The notes below the pieces were generated by a model. It was not told the origin of the DNA and did no database searches. It was given only the letters and a program-made list of their open reading frames with translations. DNA of 64,000 nucleotides from positions 159,807,911 through 159,871,910 of the forward strand of contig CM076195.1 of assembly GCA_038277395.1 (NCBI GenBank), given 5' to 3'. This document shows positions 23,110 to 35,550 of this stretch, piece after piece (position 1 is the first letter of the stretch; every line of letters starts with the position of its first letter). The translations under genes were made by a program, and so were the position numbers. This DNA is from Dryocosmus kuriphilus. Taxonomy: Eukaryota > Arthropoda > Insecta > Hymenoptera > Cynipidae.

Positions 23110-23487
23110 AAAAGTTCAATCATCAACTACTATTTTTATTATATATCTTAATTCAATCCTGGAACAACAAACATGTACGTAATTAACAAAAAACTTCTTT
23201 CTAACCTCTCTTTCAATAACACGTTGTCAAATTTAACACACTTAATTAATAGCTTTATTCATGTCATAACAAAATAAACAATTTTCAGGAACTATGCAAG
23301 AAATGTTTGAATTGCAAAAAGAAAAAAATTTATGTATCACACCAATTAGGAAAACATGAAAAGAAATGTTAAATCAATGATTTTATTAGCCTGATGAGGA
23401 AGTAATTTTGGACTTCGAAACGTCGCATAATTATGTTAATAAAAATGGTCAGAAGTAGTCACCACAACATCGTTTTTATTTATTAAC
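23110..23487 (+). repeat. PLE-1 3' pLTR
   Basis: Partner of the inverted 5' pLTR. Ends with TTTTTATTTATTAAC just before the second CACATTTATTT. Confidence 0.82.
23391..23425 (+). ncRNA. Hammerhead ribozyme-type core in PLE-1 3' pLTR
   Basis: CTGATGAG, stem GAAGT...GACTTC, GAAAC. Both conserved boxes are intact in this copy. One substitution (GTC to GTA) weakens the helix II arm compared with the other copies. Confidence 0.68.
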
Positions 23488-24417
23488 CACATTTATTTTT
23501 TATTTCATAGAATATATATATTGTAAGTCGAAAGCCTTCAGCAATAAGGGTTAGAGGGACGATATGCGAAAGGGTATGTGTATGTGTGTGCAATTTTCAA
23601 TGGAAATATGTACGTGCCTGAACCTAAATAAAAACTCTTTAAACAGTTCTGTTATACATGTATTGTCATTAAAATCGCCTGTTAAACAAAACATAAAAAG
23701 TTTTTGAGGGGTAGTTTTCACATAACAAGCGTTTATTAATATAAGAACATGTGCCATCGTTACCAAAAAATTAGTTATATTATTATTGATTGTCCAAACT
23801 AAATATTTTAATCCATTACTTACAAAAATGTCATATTAATAATTAAATTTTTTATTTATTGATAATACTAAAGGGGTGGATGGCACATAATTTAGGGGTT
23901 ATTTCGAATAAGACTGATAATTCTTAATAGAATTAATTTTCAAAACTATATGTTTGCAGCAAAAAAATGTCCAAAATTTTCAACTATGTGTCATACAGCG
24001 AAGCATCGTATAGGGGGTAGATTTTTTGAATTATGGTACTCTAGGGGGTAACTATATTTAAAACTCAAGATAATATTATAATATAGAATCAATTAGAACA
24101 ATTTTGTGCAAAAACAAGAAAGAAAAAACAATGGTACCTCTTAAAACAGTAAAAGTATCAAAAATATAGAAGGGGTGATTCCAACCCCTAAATATGAACG
24201 ATTGCCCAAAAAATTAATTTTTTTTTTATAGTCTGGGATCCTCTTTTCACCTGCAAAGTTACAAAAAAATCGGCGTCGGACACCAACCTAACCCCCCTTG
24301 TGAGTAGAATAAGTTAGATGCTTTTTTGTGTTGATAAACGGCATACTTCAGACAAGAACAATTACTATTATAATAATTAATAACAATATATAATAGCTTT
24401 GAAATAAAAAATGACTA

Positions 24418-24444
24418 GCTCTGCTGGGAATCGAACCCAGGTTT
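24418..24444 (-). other. tRNA-like T-arm half in foldback copy 2
   Basis: Minus strand: CTGGGTTCGATTCCCAG, a perfect T-arm with the B-box core GGTTCGATTCC, followed by CAGAGC (acceptor 3' strand). Confidence 0.75.
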
Positions 24445-24475
24445 AAAGATTTGAGAAAAGTAATGAATCTCGTAC

Positions 24476-24520
24476 TCTCTGTAGCTTAGGGGTTAGAGCA
24501 ACAGACCGCCAATCTGTAGA
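24476..24520 (+). other. tRNA-like 5' half in foldback copy 2
   Basis: Plus strand: CTCTGTAGCTTAGGGG, GTTAGAGCA, then the anticodon arm ACAGA-CCGCCAA-TCTGT (GCC). Same as in copy 1. It is on the opposite strand from its own T-arm half. Confidence 0.75.
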
Positions 24521-26130
24521 CGAAGCTAGAGAATCATTTTTTCTTTCAAAGATATTAATTATTCTTATTAATTATTATTATATTAATTATTCTTGTCTGA
24601 AGAATGTCGTTTTTAGCAGCACAAAAATACACCTAACTAATTTATCATAATAAAAAATCGAAAAACAATTGTCAAAAATGTACTAACTTCGAGACCTAAA
24701 GTTTGATAGCTTAAAATGGTTCCCTGGTATTCAAAGAGACCCAGAAAAGTTTCCTCACCTATCTTTACATAAACGAACCCCAACTCAACCCTTAAGAATT
24801 GAAATATTCACACAAAAAATTCCCTAACTTCCAGACCTATACTTTTTTTATTCATAATAGAATCATTAGATGTCCAAAGATCTTGAAAACGATTTCATCC
24901 CTCTAGCTCTTCTGGAACATATAAAACAATTCAATACCTAAGAACGAAAAATTTATAAAAAACACCCTAACTTCAAGCCCTAAATTTTTATGGATAAAAT
25001 AGGGTAGTTTTTTCGCGAAAGAGAGAACAAATAGTAGAAAGGTTAAACACTAATTTTTATGTGTAGAAAATAAAAAACAACATTTTTATAAGAAATGTTA
25101 TATTTATGAATAATGCTAGAGTTTTTTCAATGACTTTTGGCATTAAAGAATTTATTTTTAATAATTGAAACCGCTCAGATTTTTGAAAATATTCATTTTT
25201 GAATATTTCTTTCCAAGATTGGTCATCTCACTTTTAATATAATTAATACTACAACTTTGAAATAGATCAAATTTACATTTGTAAATTTTTTGTTGGTAAG
25301 ATTTAAAAATATAATTTAAAATTTCTCAACATACCTATACAGATTTAAAATTCAGGTAGTTCAATTTCGGAGGTTTGACTTTAAATTATTCAAATTAGAA
25401 TGTTGAATTTTGCAGTCGAATAACTTGAGATATTCGACTTTTTAATTATTTAACATTGTACATTTAAATAAAAAATCTGAAAGATCTCAAAAACATGTTA
25501 CCAAAATTTGAAAAGATTTAAAAACATTTTAGAACATTTCAAAAAGTTTTCAAAGATTTTAAAAGGTTTCATTAAGATTAAATTTCAAAAAATTCATAAG
25601 GATTTCAAATTTCTTATTAATTATAATTATAATTTTAAAAATCTCTCGAAATATTCGAGAGGTTTGAAATATCTGTATATTTGAAACCTTTAAAAAAATT
25701 TCAATTTTTGTGAAATCTTCTAAAAATTTTGAAATCTTTGAAGCTTTTGTAAAATCTTTTGAAATATTTAGATCTCTGTGAAATCTTTTGAAATAATTTA
25801 AAATCCTAAAAAATCTTAGAAACATTTGCGATATCTTTGAAATTTTTCTTAAGTATTTCAGATCTGGGTGAAGGTTTAAAAATCTCTCGAAATATTTCAG
25901 ATATCTGAAATAGTTACTCAATATCTGAAACCTTTCAAAATTTTAAAATCTTTGTAAAACCTTCTAAAATTTTTGAAATTTTTGTCAAATCTTTTGGAAT
26001 ATTTAAAGTCTTTGTAAAGTCTCTTAAAATATTTTGAAATATTTGTGAAATCTTCTAACATGATTTGAAGTCATGAAATATTTGAAATCTCTGTGAAATC
26101 TACTCAAATGTTTTAAAATATTTCTCTCTA

Positions 26131-26949
26131 GAATTAAATCTCAGCTAAAAAAACACGTAAAGTCACTTGCGGTGTGTCTCACTGTAAAGTTCGCAAGTAC
26201 CAACCCTCGATATAGCGGAAGACTTCCGCAAACCAGAATATTCACCTCCGAACGTCGAACAGTGGCTGCTTGCCGAATTTAGCCGAAGTACTTACGGTTT
26301 TTTTTTTTATTTGGACATCTTTGCTTCGCTCGACGTATTTACAACCGAAGACTTTACGCAAAACAAATGCGGACGTTTAATTTTATAACAGGAAGCGTGC
26401 TCAAATACTTTTTCCAAACAAAAAACCGCAACTACTTTTACTATTCTTCCCTTGTATTTCTAGTCGTATTCGACTTTTTTTACAAATTTTAGGCACCGAA
26501 ATGTACTTTAAGTACACTTTTCCACTGTATTAGATCAATTTGTCCAGATCTTGTAATTTTAATCATTCATTTTTCATTAGAAACAATTGAAACTTATTAT
26601 TTTAATTATGACAGACGCAGCTTCGATTTACGATTCCACTGACACCAAAATCTCATTTTTCACACAAACGTCAATTAGGTATGTTTTTCCGTTGTAGGGC
26701 AGTACAGAAGTGCTTTGCGATTTGCGTTGAAATGTATTCCGAAATATTCCTAAGTATACCTAGTATTCATAGATATTACGAAGTATTCCCAAATATTCGG
26801 AAGTATGTATTCTTTGAGAATATATTCCTCGTACACCCAAACTATGAGTGCAAGGTCTCTCGCAGCTAGGTGAAAATTGAAGTATGAAGAAAAGGAGAAA
26901 AGAGGGAAGGTTGTATCCAAAGTGTATCCCCTAAAGTTATGCGAAAGCG
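26131..26949. other. Mostly unassigned spacer, with an inverted repeat to 35436-35550
   Basis: 26131-26690 is non-repetitive and somewhat GC-richer than its neighbours; no gene is recognised. 26700-26872 (with phrases such as CCAAATATTCGGAAGTATG and ATATTCCTCGTACACCCAAAC) matches the reverse complement of about 35436-35550, so the tandem region between them is bracketed by an inverted pair. Confidence 0.6.
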
Positions 26950-27230
26950 TGATCAATGCCAAGAAGAAAAGGCAGGCGATTTTAGCGGGCTGGCCTAATC
27001 CGTCAACTCCCCTCCCTCCACACCAGGGATCACTTGTGCGATCCCTGGTGCGCTGGGGATCGAGATGTACATGGAAGGCCCATACACCGTGCAGTATTGC
27101 GTTTCTACCTCTCTTCCCAAAAAAAAAATATTTAAAAAACGTGAGACTGAAACGATCCGTCTGTTTAGGATATACCTCATAATCGTCATCCCTGTTTTTT
27201 TCTCTAAGTTTGATAACATCCTTTGAAGTC
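26950..27230 (+). repeat. GC-rich module, first copy of the 27-34 kb region
   Basis: Carries the module phrases (CTGGCCTAATCCGTCAACTC, then ATCCCTGGTGCGCTGGGG, GAGATGTACATGGAAG) and the tail AAAAAATATTTAAAAAACGTG. More diverged than the tandem copies. Open frames crossing it on either strand are composition artefacts. Confidence 0.75.
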
Positions 27231-27299
27231 ACTGAAATCTTTGTGCAAACTTTTAAAATCTTCTGATATCCTTTGAAATCTTTGTGAAATATCTTTAAA

Positions 27300-27370
27300 A
27301 ATTATTAATTATTAATTATTATTAATTATTATTATTATTATTATTATTACTAATTATTAATTATTAATTA

Positions 27371-27414
<44 letters not shown>

Positions 27415-27415
27415 A
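27300..27415. repeat. (ATT)n/(AT)n microsatellite
   Basis: Runs of ATT and ATTA followed by about 17 AT dinucleotides, ending in ATTATTAAT. Confidence 0.95.
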
Positions 27416-27439
27416 ATATCGATTTTTTGAGAGCTTTCT

Positions 27440-30400
27440 CGCATAAACTTAACTTTTATATGCCTACTAACCTGCGTCCAAACACCTAGTCTATAAATTT
27501 CAAGCACCGGACACCGAAAATTTGAAAACCTTTGAAATACTTTATGAAATCACTTGAAATAATTTGAATTTTTCTAACCCGTTTTTAAAGCTTGAAATAT
27601 TAGAAATCTTTGAAAGTTTGATAACATCCTTTGATGTCATTGAAATCTTTGTGCAAACTTTTAAAATCTTTTGATATCCTTTGAAATCTTTGTGACATTT
27701 CTTTAAATTATTGAAATCTTAGATATATTTGCGCAACTTTGTAAAAGCTTTGAAATTCTTGCAAAATATTTGTGAAATATTTTTAATAATTTGAAGTCTT
27801 GGTGATATCTTTTGAAAATTTTGAAAATTTTGTTAAATCTTTTGAAATATTGGAAATCTTTTGAAACCTTCGAAATTTGTCTGAAATTTTTGACATTTTT
27901 GTGAAACTTGTAAAATCTCTTGAAATAATTGAGATCTTTGAAATATTTGTGAAATATTTGAAATCTTTGAAAAAAAGAGAGGTGGTTTTAGTGATTAGGC
28001 CTAGCCTGTCAACTTCCCTCACTCTCCTCACCGGGGATCTCACTTGTGCGATCCCTGGTGCGCCGCGGATGAAGATGTACATGAAAGCCCCACACAACGT
28101 ATAGTAATGCGTTTCCACCTCCCTTCCCAAAAAAATATTTAAAAAACGTTAGACCGAAACGATTTGTCTTTTTAGGATATAGCCCATAATTGTCATCCCT
28201 CTGTCTTTTCTACTTTTGAGAGATTTCTCGCATAAACTCAATCGTTGTATGTCTACTATTCTGCGTGCAAGCATCTAGTCTATAAATTCTAAGCACCGGA
28301 AACCGAAGTTTTTGAAAAACTTTCAAATATTTTATGAAATCTCTTGTAATAATTTGAAATTTTCTAACCTGTTTTTAGATCTTGAAATATTTGAAATCTC
28401 TGAAAGTTTGATAACATCCTTTGAAGTGATTGAAATCTTTGTGCAAACTTTTAAAATCTTTTGATATCCTTTGAAATCTTTGTGACGTATCTTTAACTTT
28501 TTGAAATCTTTGAGATATTTGTGCAATTTTGTAAAAGTTTTGAAATTCTTGCAAAATACTCGTAAAATATTTTTAATAATTGAAAATATTGGTGATATCT
28601 TTTGAAATCTTTGAAAACTTTGTAAAATCTTTTGAAGTATTTGAAATCTTTTGAAATCTTCGAAACTTGTCTGAAATTTTTGACATTTTTGTAAAACTTG
28701 TAAAATCCATTTTTTAATAAAAGGGAGGTGGATTTAGTGGGTAGGCCTAATCTGTCAACTTCCCTCGCTTATCACCGGGGATCTCACTTGTGCGATCCTT
28801 GGTACGCCGTGGATAAAGATGTACATGAAAGCCCCACACAACACACAGTAATGCGTTTCCACCTCCCTTCCCAAAAAAATATTTAAAAAACGTGAAACTG
28901 AAACGATTCGTCTTTTTAAGATATACCCTATAATCTTCATCCTTCTTTCTTATCTATGTTTTGAGAGCTTTCTTGCATAAACTGAACTTTTATATGCCTA
29001 CTATTCTGCGTGCAAGCATCTAGTCGATAAATTCTAAGCAGTGGACACCGAAATTTTTGAAAACCTTTCAAATATTTTATGAAATCTCTTGTAATAATTT
29101 GAAATTTTCTAACCTGTTTTTAAAACTTGAAATATTTGAAATCTTTGAAAGTTTGATAACATCCTTTGAAGTGATTGAAATCTTTGTACAAACTTTTAGA
29201 ATCTGTTGATATCCTTTGAAATATTTGTGACGTATCTTTAGCTTTTTGAAATCTTTGAGATATTTGTGCAATTTTGTATAAGCTTTGAAATTCTTGCAAA
29301 ATATTTGTAAAATATTTTTAATAATTTCAAATCTTGGTGATATCTTTTGAAATCTTTATAAACTTTGTAAGATCTTCTGAAATATTGGAAATCATTTGAA
29401 ATCTTCGAAATTTGTCTGAAATTTTTGACATTTTCGTGAAACTTGTAAAATCCCTTTTTTAAGAAAAGGGAGGTCGATTTAGTGGGTAGGCCTAATCTGT
29501 CAACATCCCTCGCTTCTCACCGGGGATCTCACTTGTGCGATCCCTGGTACGCCGCGGATGTAGATGCACCTAGAAGCCCCACACACCGTGGAGTATTGCG
29601 CTTCCACCTTCCTTCTCAAAAAAAATATTTAAAAAACGTGAAACTGAAACGATTCGTCTTTTTAAGATATACCCTATAATCTTCATCCTTCTTTCTTATC
29701 TATGTTTTGAGAGCTTTCTTGCATAAACTGAACTTTTATATGCCTACTATTCTGCGTGCAAGCATCTTGTCTATAAATTCTAAGCACCGGAAACCGAAGT
29801 TTTTGAAAACCTTTCGAATATTTTATGAAATCTCTTGTAATAATTTGAAATTCTCTAACCTGTTTTTAGATCTTGAAATATTTGAAATCTCTGAAAGTTT
29901 GATAACATCCTTTGAAGTGATTGAAATCTTTGTGCAAACTTTTAAAATCTTTTGATATCCTTTGAAATCTTTGTGACGTATCTTTAACTTTTTGAAATCT
30001 TTGAGATATTTGTGCAATTTTGTAAAAGTTTTGAAATTCTTGCAAAATACTCGTAAAATATTTTTAATAATTGAAAATATTGGTGATATCTTTTGAAATC
30101 TTTGAAAACTTTGTAAAATCTTTTGAAATATTGGAAATCTTTTGAAATCTTCGAAATTTGTCTGAAATTTTTGACATTTTTGTGAAACTTGTAAAATCCC
30201 TTTTTTAAGAAAAGGGAGGTGGATTTAGTGGGTAGGCCTAATCTGTCAACTTCCCTCGCTTCTCACGGGGGATCTCACTTGTGCGATCCCTGGTACGCCG
30301 TGGATGGAGATGCACCTAGAAGCCCCACACACCGTGCAGTATTGCGCTTCCACCTTCCTTCTAAAAAAAAATATTTAAAAAACGTGAAACTGAAACGATT

Positions 30401-33400
30401 CGTCTTTTTAAGATATACACTATAATCTTCATCCTTCTTTCTTATCTATGTTTTGAGAGCTTTCTTGCATAAACTTAACTTTTATATGCCTACTATTCTG
30501 CGTGCAAGCATCTAGTCTATAAATTCTAAGCACCGGAAACCGAAGTTTTTGAAAACCTTTCGAATATTTTATGAAATCTCTTGTAATAATTTGAAATTTT
30601 CTAACCTGTCATTAGATCTTGAAATATTTGAAATCTCTGAACGTTTGATAACATCCTTTGAAGTAATTGAAATCTTTGTGCAAACTTTTAAAATCTTTTG
30701 ATATCCTTTGAAATCTTTGTGACGTACCTTTAACTTTTTGAAATCTTTGAGATATTTGTGCAATTTTGTAAAAGTTTTGAAATTCTTGCAAAATACTCGT
30801 AAAATATTTTTAATAATTTGAAATCTTGGAGATATCTTTAGAAATCTTTGAAAAATTTGTAAAATCTTTTGAAATATTGGAAATCTTTTGAAATCTTCGA
30901 AATTTGTCTGAAATTTTTGACATTTTTGTGAAACTTGTAAAATCCCTTTTTTAAGAAAAGGGAGGTGGATTGAGTGGGTAGGCCTAATATGTCAACTTCC
31001 CTCGCTTCTCACCGGGGATCTCACTTGTGGGATCCCTGGTACGCCGTGGATGGAGATGCACCTAGAAGCCCCACACACCGTGCAGTATTGCGCTTCCACC
31101 TTCCTTCTCAAAAAAAAGAAAATATTTTTAAAAAGTAAGACTGAAATGATTCGTTCTTTTAGGATGTACCCCATAATCGTCATCCCTCTTCCTTATCGAT
31201 TTTTTGAGAGCTTTCTCGCATAAACTTAACTTTTATATGCCTACTAACCTGCGTCCAAACATCTAGTCTATAAATTCCAAGCACCGGACACCGAAATTTT
31301 TGAAAACCTTTGAAATACTTTGTGAAATCACTCGAAATAATTTGAAATCTTCTAACCTGTTTTTAAAGCTTTAAATATTTAAAATCTTTGAAAGTTTGAT
31401 AACATCCTTTGAAGTCATTGAAATCTTTGTGCAAACTTTTAAAATCTTTTGATATCCTTTGAAATCTTTTTGACATATCTTTAAATTATTGAAATCTTAG
31501 AGATATTTGCGCAACTTTGTAAAAAGCTTTGAAATTCTTGCAAAATATTCGTGAAATATTTTTAATAATTTGAAGTCTTGGTGATACCTTTTGAAATTTT
31601 TGAAAATTTTGTAAAGTCTTTTGAAATATTGGAAGTCTTTTGAAACCTTCGAAATTTGTCTGAAATTTTTGACATTTTTGTGAGACTTCTAAAATCTCTT
31701 GAAATAATTGAGATCTTTGAAATATTTGTGACATATTTGAAATCTTTGAAGAAAAGAGAGGTGGTTTTAGTGGGTAGGTCTATTCTGTCAACTTCCCTCG
31801 TTCCTCACAGGGGATCTCACTTGTGCGACCCCTGGTGCCCCGGGGATGGAGATGTACATGGAAGCCCCCACACACCGTGCAGTATTGCGTATCCACCTCT
31901 CGTCCCAAAAAAAAATATTTAAAAAACCTGAGACTGAAACGTTTCGTCTTTTTAGGATATACCACATAATCGTCATCTCTCTTTCTTATATATTTTTTGA
32001 GAGATTTCTCGCATAAAATTAACTTTTATATGCCTACTATTCTGCGTGCAAGCATCTAGTCTATAAATTCTAAGCACCGGAAACCGAAGTTTTTGAAAAC
32101 CTTTCGAATATTTTATGAAATCTCTTGTAATAATTTGAAATTTTCTAACCTGTCATTAGATCTTGAAATATTTGAAATCTCTGAACGTTTGATAACATCC
32201 TTTGAAGTAATTGAAATCTTTGTGCAAACTTTTAAAATCTTTTGATATCCTTTGAAATCTTTGTGACGTACCTTTAACTTTTTGAAATCTTTGAGATATT
32301 TGTGCAATTTTGTAAAAGTTTTGAAATTCTTGCAAAATACTCGTAAAATATTTTTAATAATTTGAAATCTTGGAGATATCTTTAGAAATCTTTGAAAAAT
32401 TTGTAAAATCTTTTGAAATATTGGAAATCTTTTGAAATCTTCGAAATTTGTCTGAAATTTTTGACATTTTTGTGAAACTTGTAAAATCCCTTTTTTAAGA
32501 AAAGGGAGGTGGATTGAGTGGGTAGGCCTAATATGTCAACTTCCCTCGCTTCTCACCGGGGATCTCACTTGTGGGATCCCTGGTACGCCGTGGATGGAGA
32601 TGCACCTAGAAGCCCCACACACCGTGCAGTATTGCGCTTCCACCTTCCTTCTCAAAAAAAAGAAAATATTTTTAAAAAGTAAGACTGAAATGATTCGTTC
32701 TTTTAGGATGTACCCCATAATCGTCATCCCTCTTCCTTATCGATTTTTTGAGAGCTTTCTCGCATAAACTTAACTTTTATATGCCTACTAACCTGCGTCC
32801 AAACATCTAGTCTATAAATTCCAAGCACCGGACACCGAAATTTTTGAAAACCTTTGAAATACTTTGTGAAATCACTCGAAATAATTTGAAATCTTCTAAC
32901 CTGTTTTTAAAGCTTTAAATATTTAAAATCTTTGAAAGTTTGATAACATCCTTTGAAGTCATTGAAATCTTTGTGCAAACTTTTAAAATCTTTTGATATC
33001 CTTTGAAATCTTTTTGACATATCTTTAAATTATTGAAATCTTAGAGATATTTGCGCAACTTTGTAAAAGCTTTGAAATTCTTGCAAAATATTCGTGAAAT
33101 ATTTTTAATAATTTGAAGTCTTGGTGATACCTTTTGAAATTTTTGAAAATTTTGTAAAGTCTTTTGAAATATTGGAAGTCTTTTGAAACCTTCGAAATTT
33201 GTCTGAAATTTTTGACATTTTTTGTGAGACTTCTAAAATCTCTTGAAATAATTGAGATCTTTGAAATATTTGTGACATATTTGAAATCTTTGAAGAAAAG
33301 AGAGGTGGTTTTAGTGGGTAGGTCTATTCTGTCAACTTCCCTCGTTCCTCACAGGGGATCTCACTTGTGCGACCCCTGGTGCCCCGGGGATGGAGATGTA

Positions 33401-34370
33401 CATGGAAGCCCCACACACCGTGCAGTATTGCGTATCCACCTCTCGTCCCAAAAAAAAATATTTAAAAAACCTGAGACTGAAACGTTTCGTCTTTTTAGGA
33501 TATACCACATAATCGTCATCTCTCTTTCTTATATATTTTTTGAGAGATTTCTCGCATAAAATTAACTTTTATATGCCTACTATTCTGCGTGCAAGCATCT
33601 AGTCTATAAATTCTAAGCACCAGAAACCGAAGTTCTTGAAAACCTTTCGAATATTTTATGAAATCTCTTGTAATAATTTGAAATTTTCTAACCTGTCATT
33701 AGATCTTGAAATATTTGAAATCTCTGAAAGTTTGATAACATCCTTTGAAGTGATTGAAATCTTTGTGCAAACTTTTAAAATCTTTTGATATCCTTTGAAA
33801 TCTTTGTGACGTACCTTTAACTTTTTGAAATCTTTGAGATATTTGTGCAATTTTGTAAAAGTTTTGAAATTCTTGCAAAATACTCGTAAAATATTTTTAA
33901 TAATTTGAAATCTTGGTGATATCTTTTGAAATCTTTGAAAACTTTGTAAAACCTTTTGAAATATTGGAAATCTTTTGAAATCTTCGAAATTTATCTGAAA
34001 TTTTTGACATTTTTGTGAAACTTGTAAAATCCCTTTTTTAAGAAAAGGGAGGTGGATTTAGTGGGCAGGCCTAATCTGTCAACTTCCCTCGCTTCTCACC
34101 GGGGATCTCAGTTGTGCGATCCCTGGTGTGCCGTGGATGGAGATGTACATGGAAGACCCACACACCGTGCAGTATTGCGTTTCCACCTTCCTTCCAAAAA
34201 AAGAAATTATAAAAAAGAGTGAGACTGAACCCATTCTTCTTTTTAGGATGTACCCCATAATCGTCATCCCTGCTCCTTATCTACGTTTTGAGAGCGTTCT
34301 CGCATAAACATGACTTTTATATGCCTATCATCCTGCGTGCAAACATCTAGTCTATAAATTCTAAGCACCG
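27440..34370 (+). repeat. Tandem array of ~750-bp units (GC-rich module plus phased AT-rich array)
   Basis: Nine units, with GC modules near 27985, 28735, 29475, 30225, 30965, 31760, 32510, 33305 and 34060, spaced about 742-797 bp. Each unit is a ~200-bp module (GGTAGGCCTAATCTGTCAAC, hairpin GGGATC...GATCCC, CCCCACACACCGTG, then AAATATTTAAAAAACGTGA and TCGTCATCC) followed by ~550 bp of degenerate GAAATCTTTGAAA short repeats. A ~1544-bp dimer at about 30475-32018 is repeated almost exactly at 32019-33560, differing mainly in homopolymer lengths. Reading frames inside are repeat translations. Confidence 0.93.
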
Positions 34371-35435
34371 GACATATACGCGAATGGCACGTTGCCTGTA
34401 GTGCTTTCGAAAATTATTTTGTCCCTTTGGACCAAAGTTGGACTCTAGCGAGCAGTTGCAATAAAGGGGAGCGATAAATTGCTTTAGCGCTCTCGTTTGT
34501 TTCAGCTCTCAACGAATATTTCGTTCGGTATGACTAGTGTGAGATATGGGACGGGGTCTTCAGAAACGAGGGACTTATGGTTCTTTATTTCTTTGTTTAT
34601 CAGGGTAATTATTCACTACAAGATCTTCATTATAAAAGATATATAGACACTTTTAACTATGAAATATGCTCGAAGTAATCACAGAAAAAGTTTAATTTAT
34701 TTAATAAAAATTTTGTTGAATCAAATAAATACACTGCCATATGGTCAACCAAAAGTTTGGTTGATTCGTTGATTACTACAAATATTTTGGTTGATCCAAT
34801 CAAATTTTTTGATTGCTTCAAACAAATTCATGTTCCAGGTTCTTGAATTTTTATGTAACTGAAATTTGCAACGTTTAGAAACGAAAATATAATATGATTT
34901 TTTAAATTTCTGTATATACTTTTCAAATTATGTGGATGAATAAAGCACAGTTGTTCGATGAATGTATTAGGATAAAAATTTTTTTGGTATCACCTAAGAT
35001 GCAAATAATTAGTAGAAACAATAAAAAAATGATGTTCCTTTATAAACGTAGCAAACTTCAGTTACATAATTTTTTTTTTCAACTATTCGATGAATGTGCA
35101 CCTTAACAACGCTCTTGATTAAAAAATGTATAACATCAAATATAATTTTTCTGAGCTAAAAATGTATAACCAATAGAAGTCAATAGAATCCTCTACAGAT
35201 TATTATTTAAGTTACACTGTTTTAAAGAGAAAAAACCGTACAAACATTCCCCTTCTTCAAATGCATTTAACTGGAGAATTTGGTTAATTGAATAAAATAA
35301 TTTTGTTACGTTAACCAAATAATTTTCTAATAAATAATGTCATACTCAAGACATTCATTTGGTTGAATCAACTGAACATGGTCAAATAAATAATTACTTT
35401 AAATTGACCAAATGAATTCTTTTCGTTTTTTACGA
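34371..35435. other. Non-repetitive spacer with TTGGTTGA-type motifs
   Basis: 34371-34620 is distinct, moderately GC-rich and non-coding. 34720-35420 has several TTTGGTTGA / TCAACCAAA phrases in both orientations (for example GGTCAACCAAAAGTTTGGTTG at its left end), suggesting a small decayed foldback element. No gene is seen. Confidence 0.5.
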
Positions 35436-35550
35436 GGGGTCTCTCTCACACTTTTAGTTTGGGTGGACGAGGAATATATTATCAAAGAACACTTCAGAAT
35501 ATTTGGGAATACTTTGGAATATCTGTGAATACTACGTATAGTTCGGAATA

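Larger units (their letters stand above)
19597..23487 (+). mobile_element. Penelope-like element 1 (PLE-1), full length, 3891 bp
   Basis: An 11-bp direct repeat CACATTTATTT occurs at 19586-19596 and 23488-23498, taken as the target-site duplication. The 5' end has an inverted complete pLTR (19597 to about 20022, minus orientation) followed by a partial direct pLTR (about 20025-20262), then the coding region, then the 3' pLTR (about 23110-23487). This head-to-head pLTR plus RT plus GIY-YIG layout is typical of Penelope-like elements. The coding region has several frame breaks. The element sits inside the spacer of the large inverted repeat, downstream of the pogo-like gene. Confidence 0.9.
24311..24640 (-). 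mobile_element. Foldback element with oppositely oriented tRNA-like halves (copy 2)
   Basis: Inverted partner of copy 1 at 15265-15600. Ends read AAGTTAGATG and CACCTAACTAA. Here the T-arm half (minus strand) comes first and the 5' half (plus strand) follows after ~30 bp. Confidence 0.8.
23541..26130 (-). repeat. Right arm of the ~2.6-kb inverted repeat
   Basis: Reverse-complement partner of 13785-16368. From inside outward: repeat A (about 23590-24300), the tRNA-like foldback element (24311-24640), non-coding sequence, then the GAAATCTTTGAAA phased array (about 25490-26130). Frames such as 23551-23766 and 25559-25921 are the counterparts of the same frames in the left arm and are low complexity or unrecognised. 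Confidence 0.9.

Noticed and set aside
26750..27232. A 160-codon minus-strand gene
   Set aside because: It overlaps a copy of the GC-rich module, and its most protein-like part is just that module translated.
27440..34370. A CRISPR-like array of repeats and spacers
   Set aside because: Units are ~750 bp, the intervening DNA is itself repetitive, and the organism is eukaryotic. It is satellite-like.
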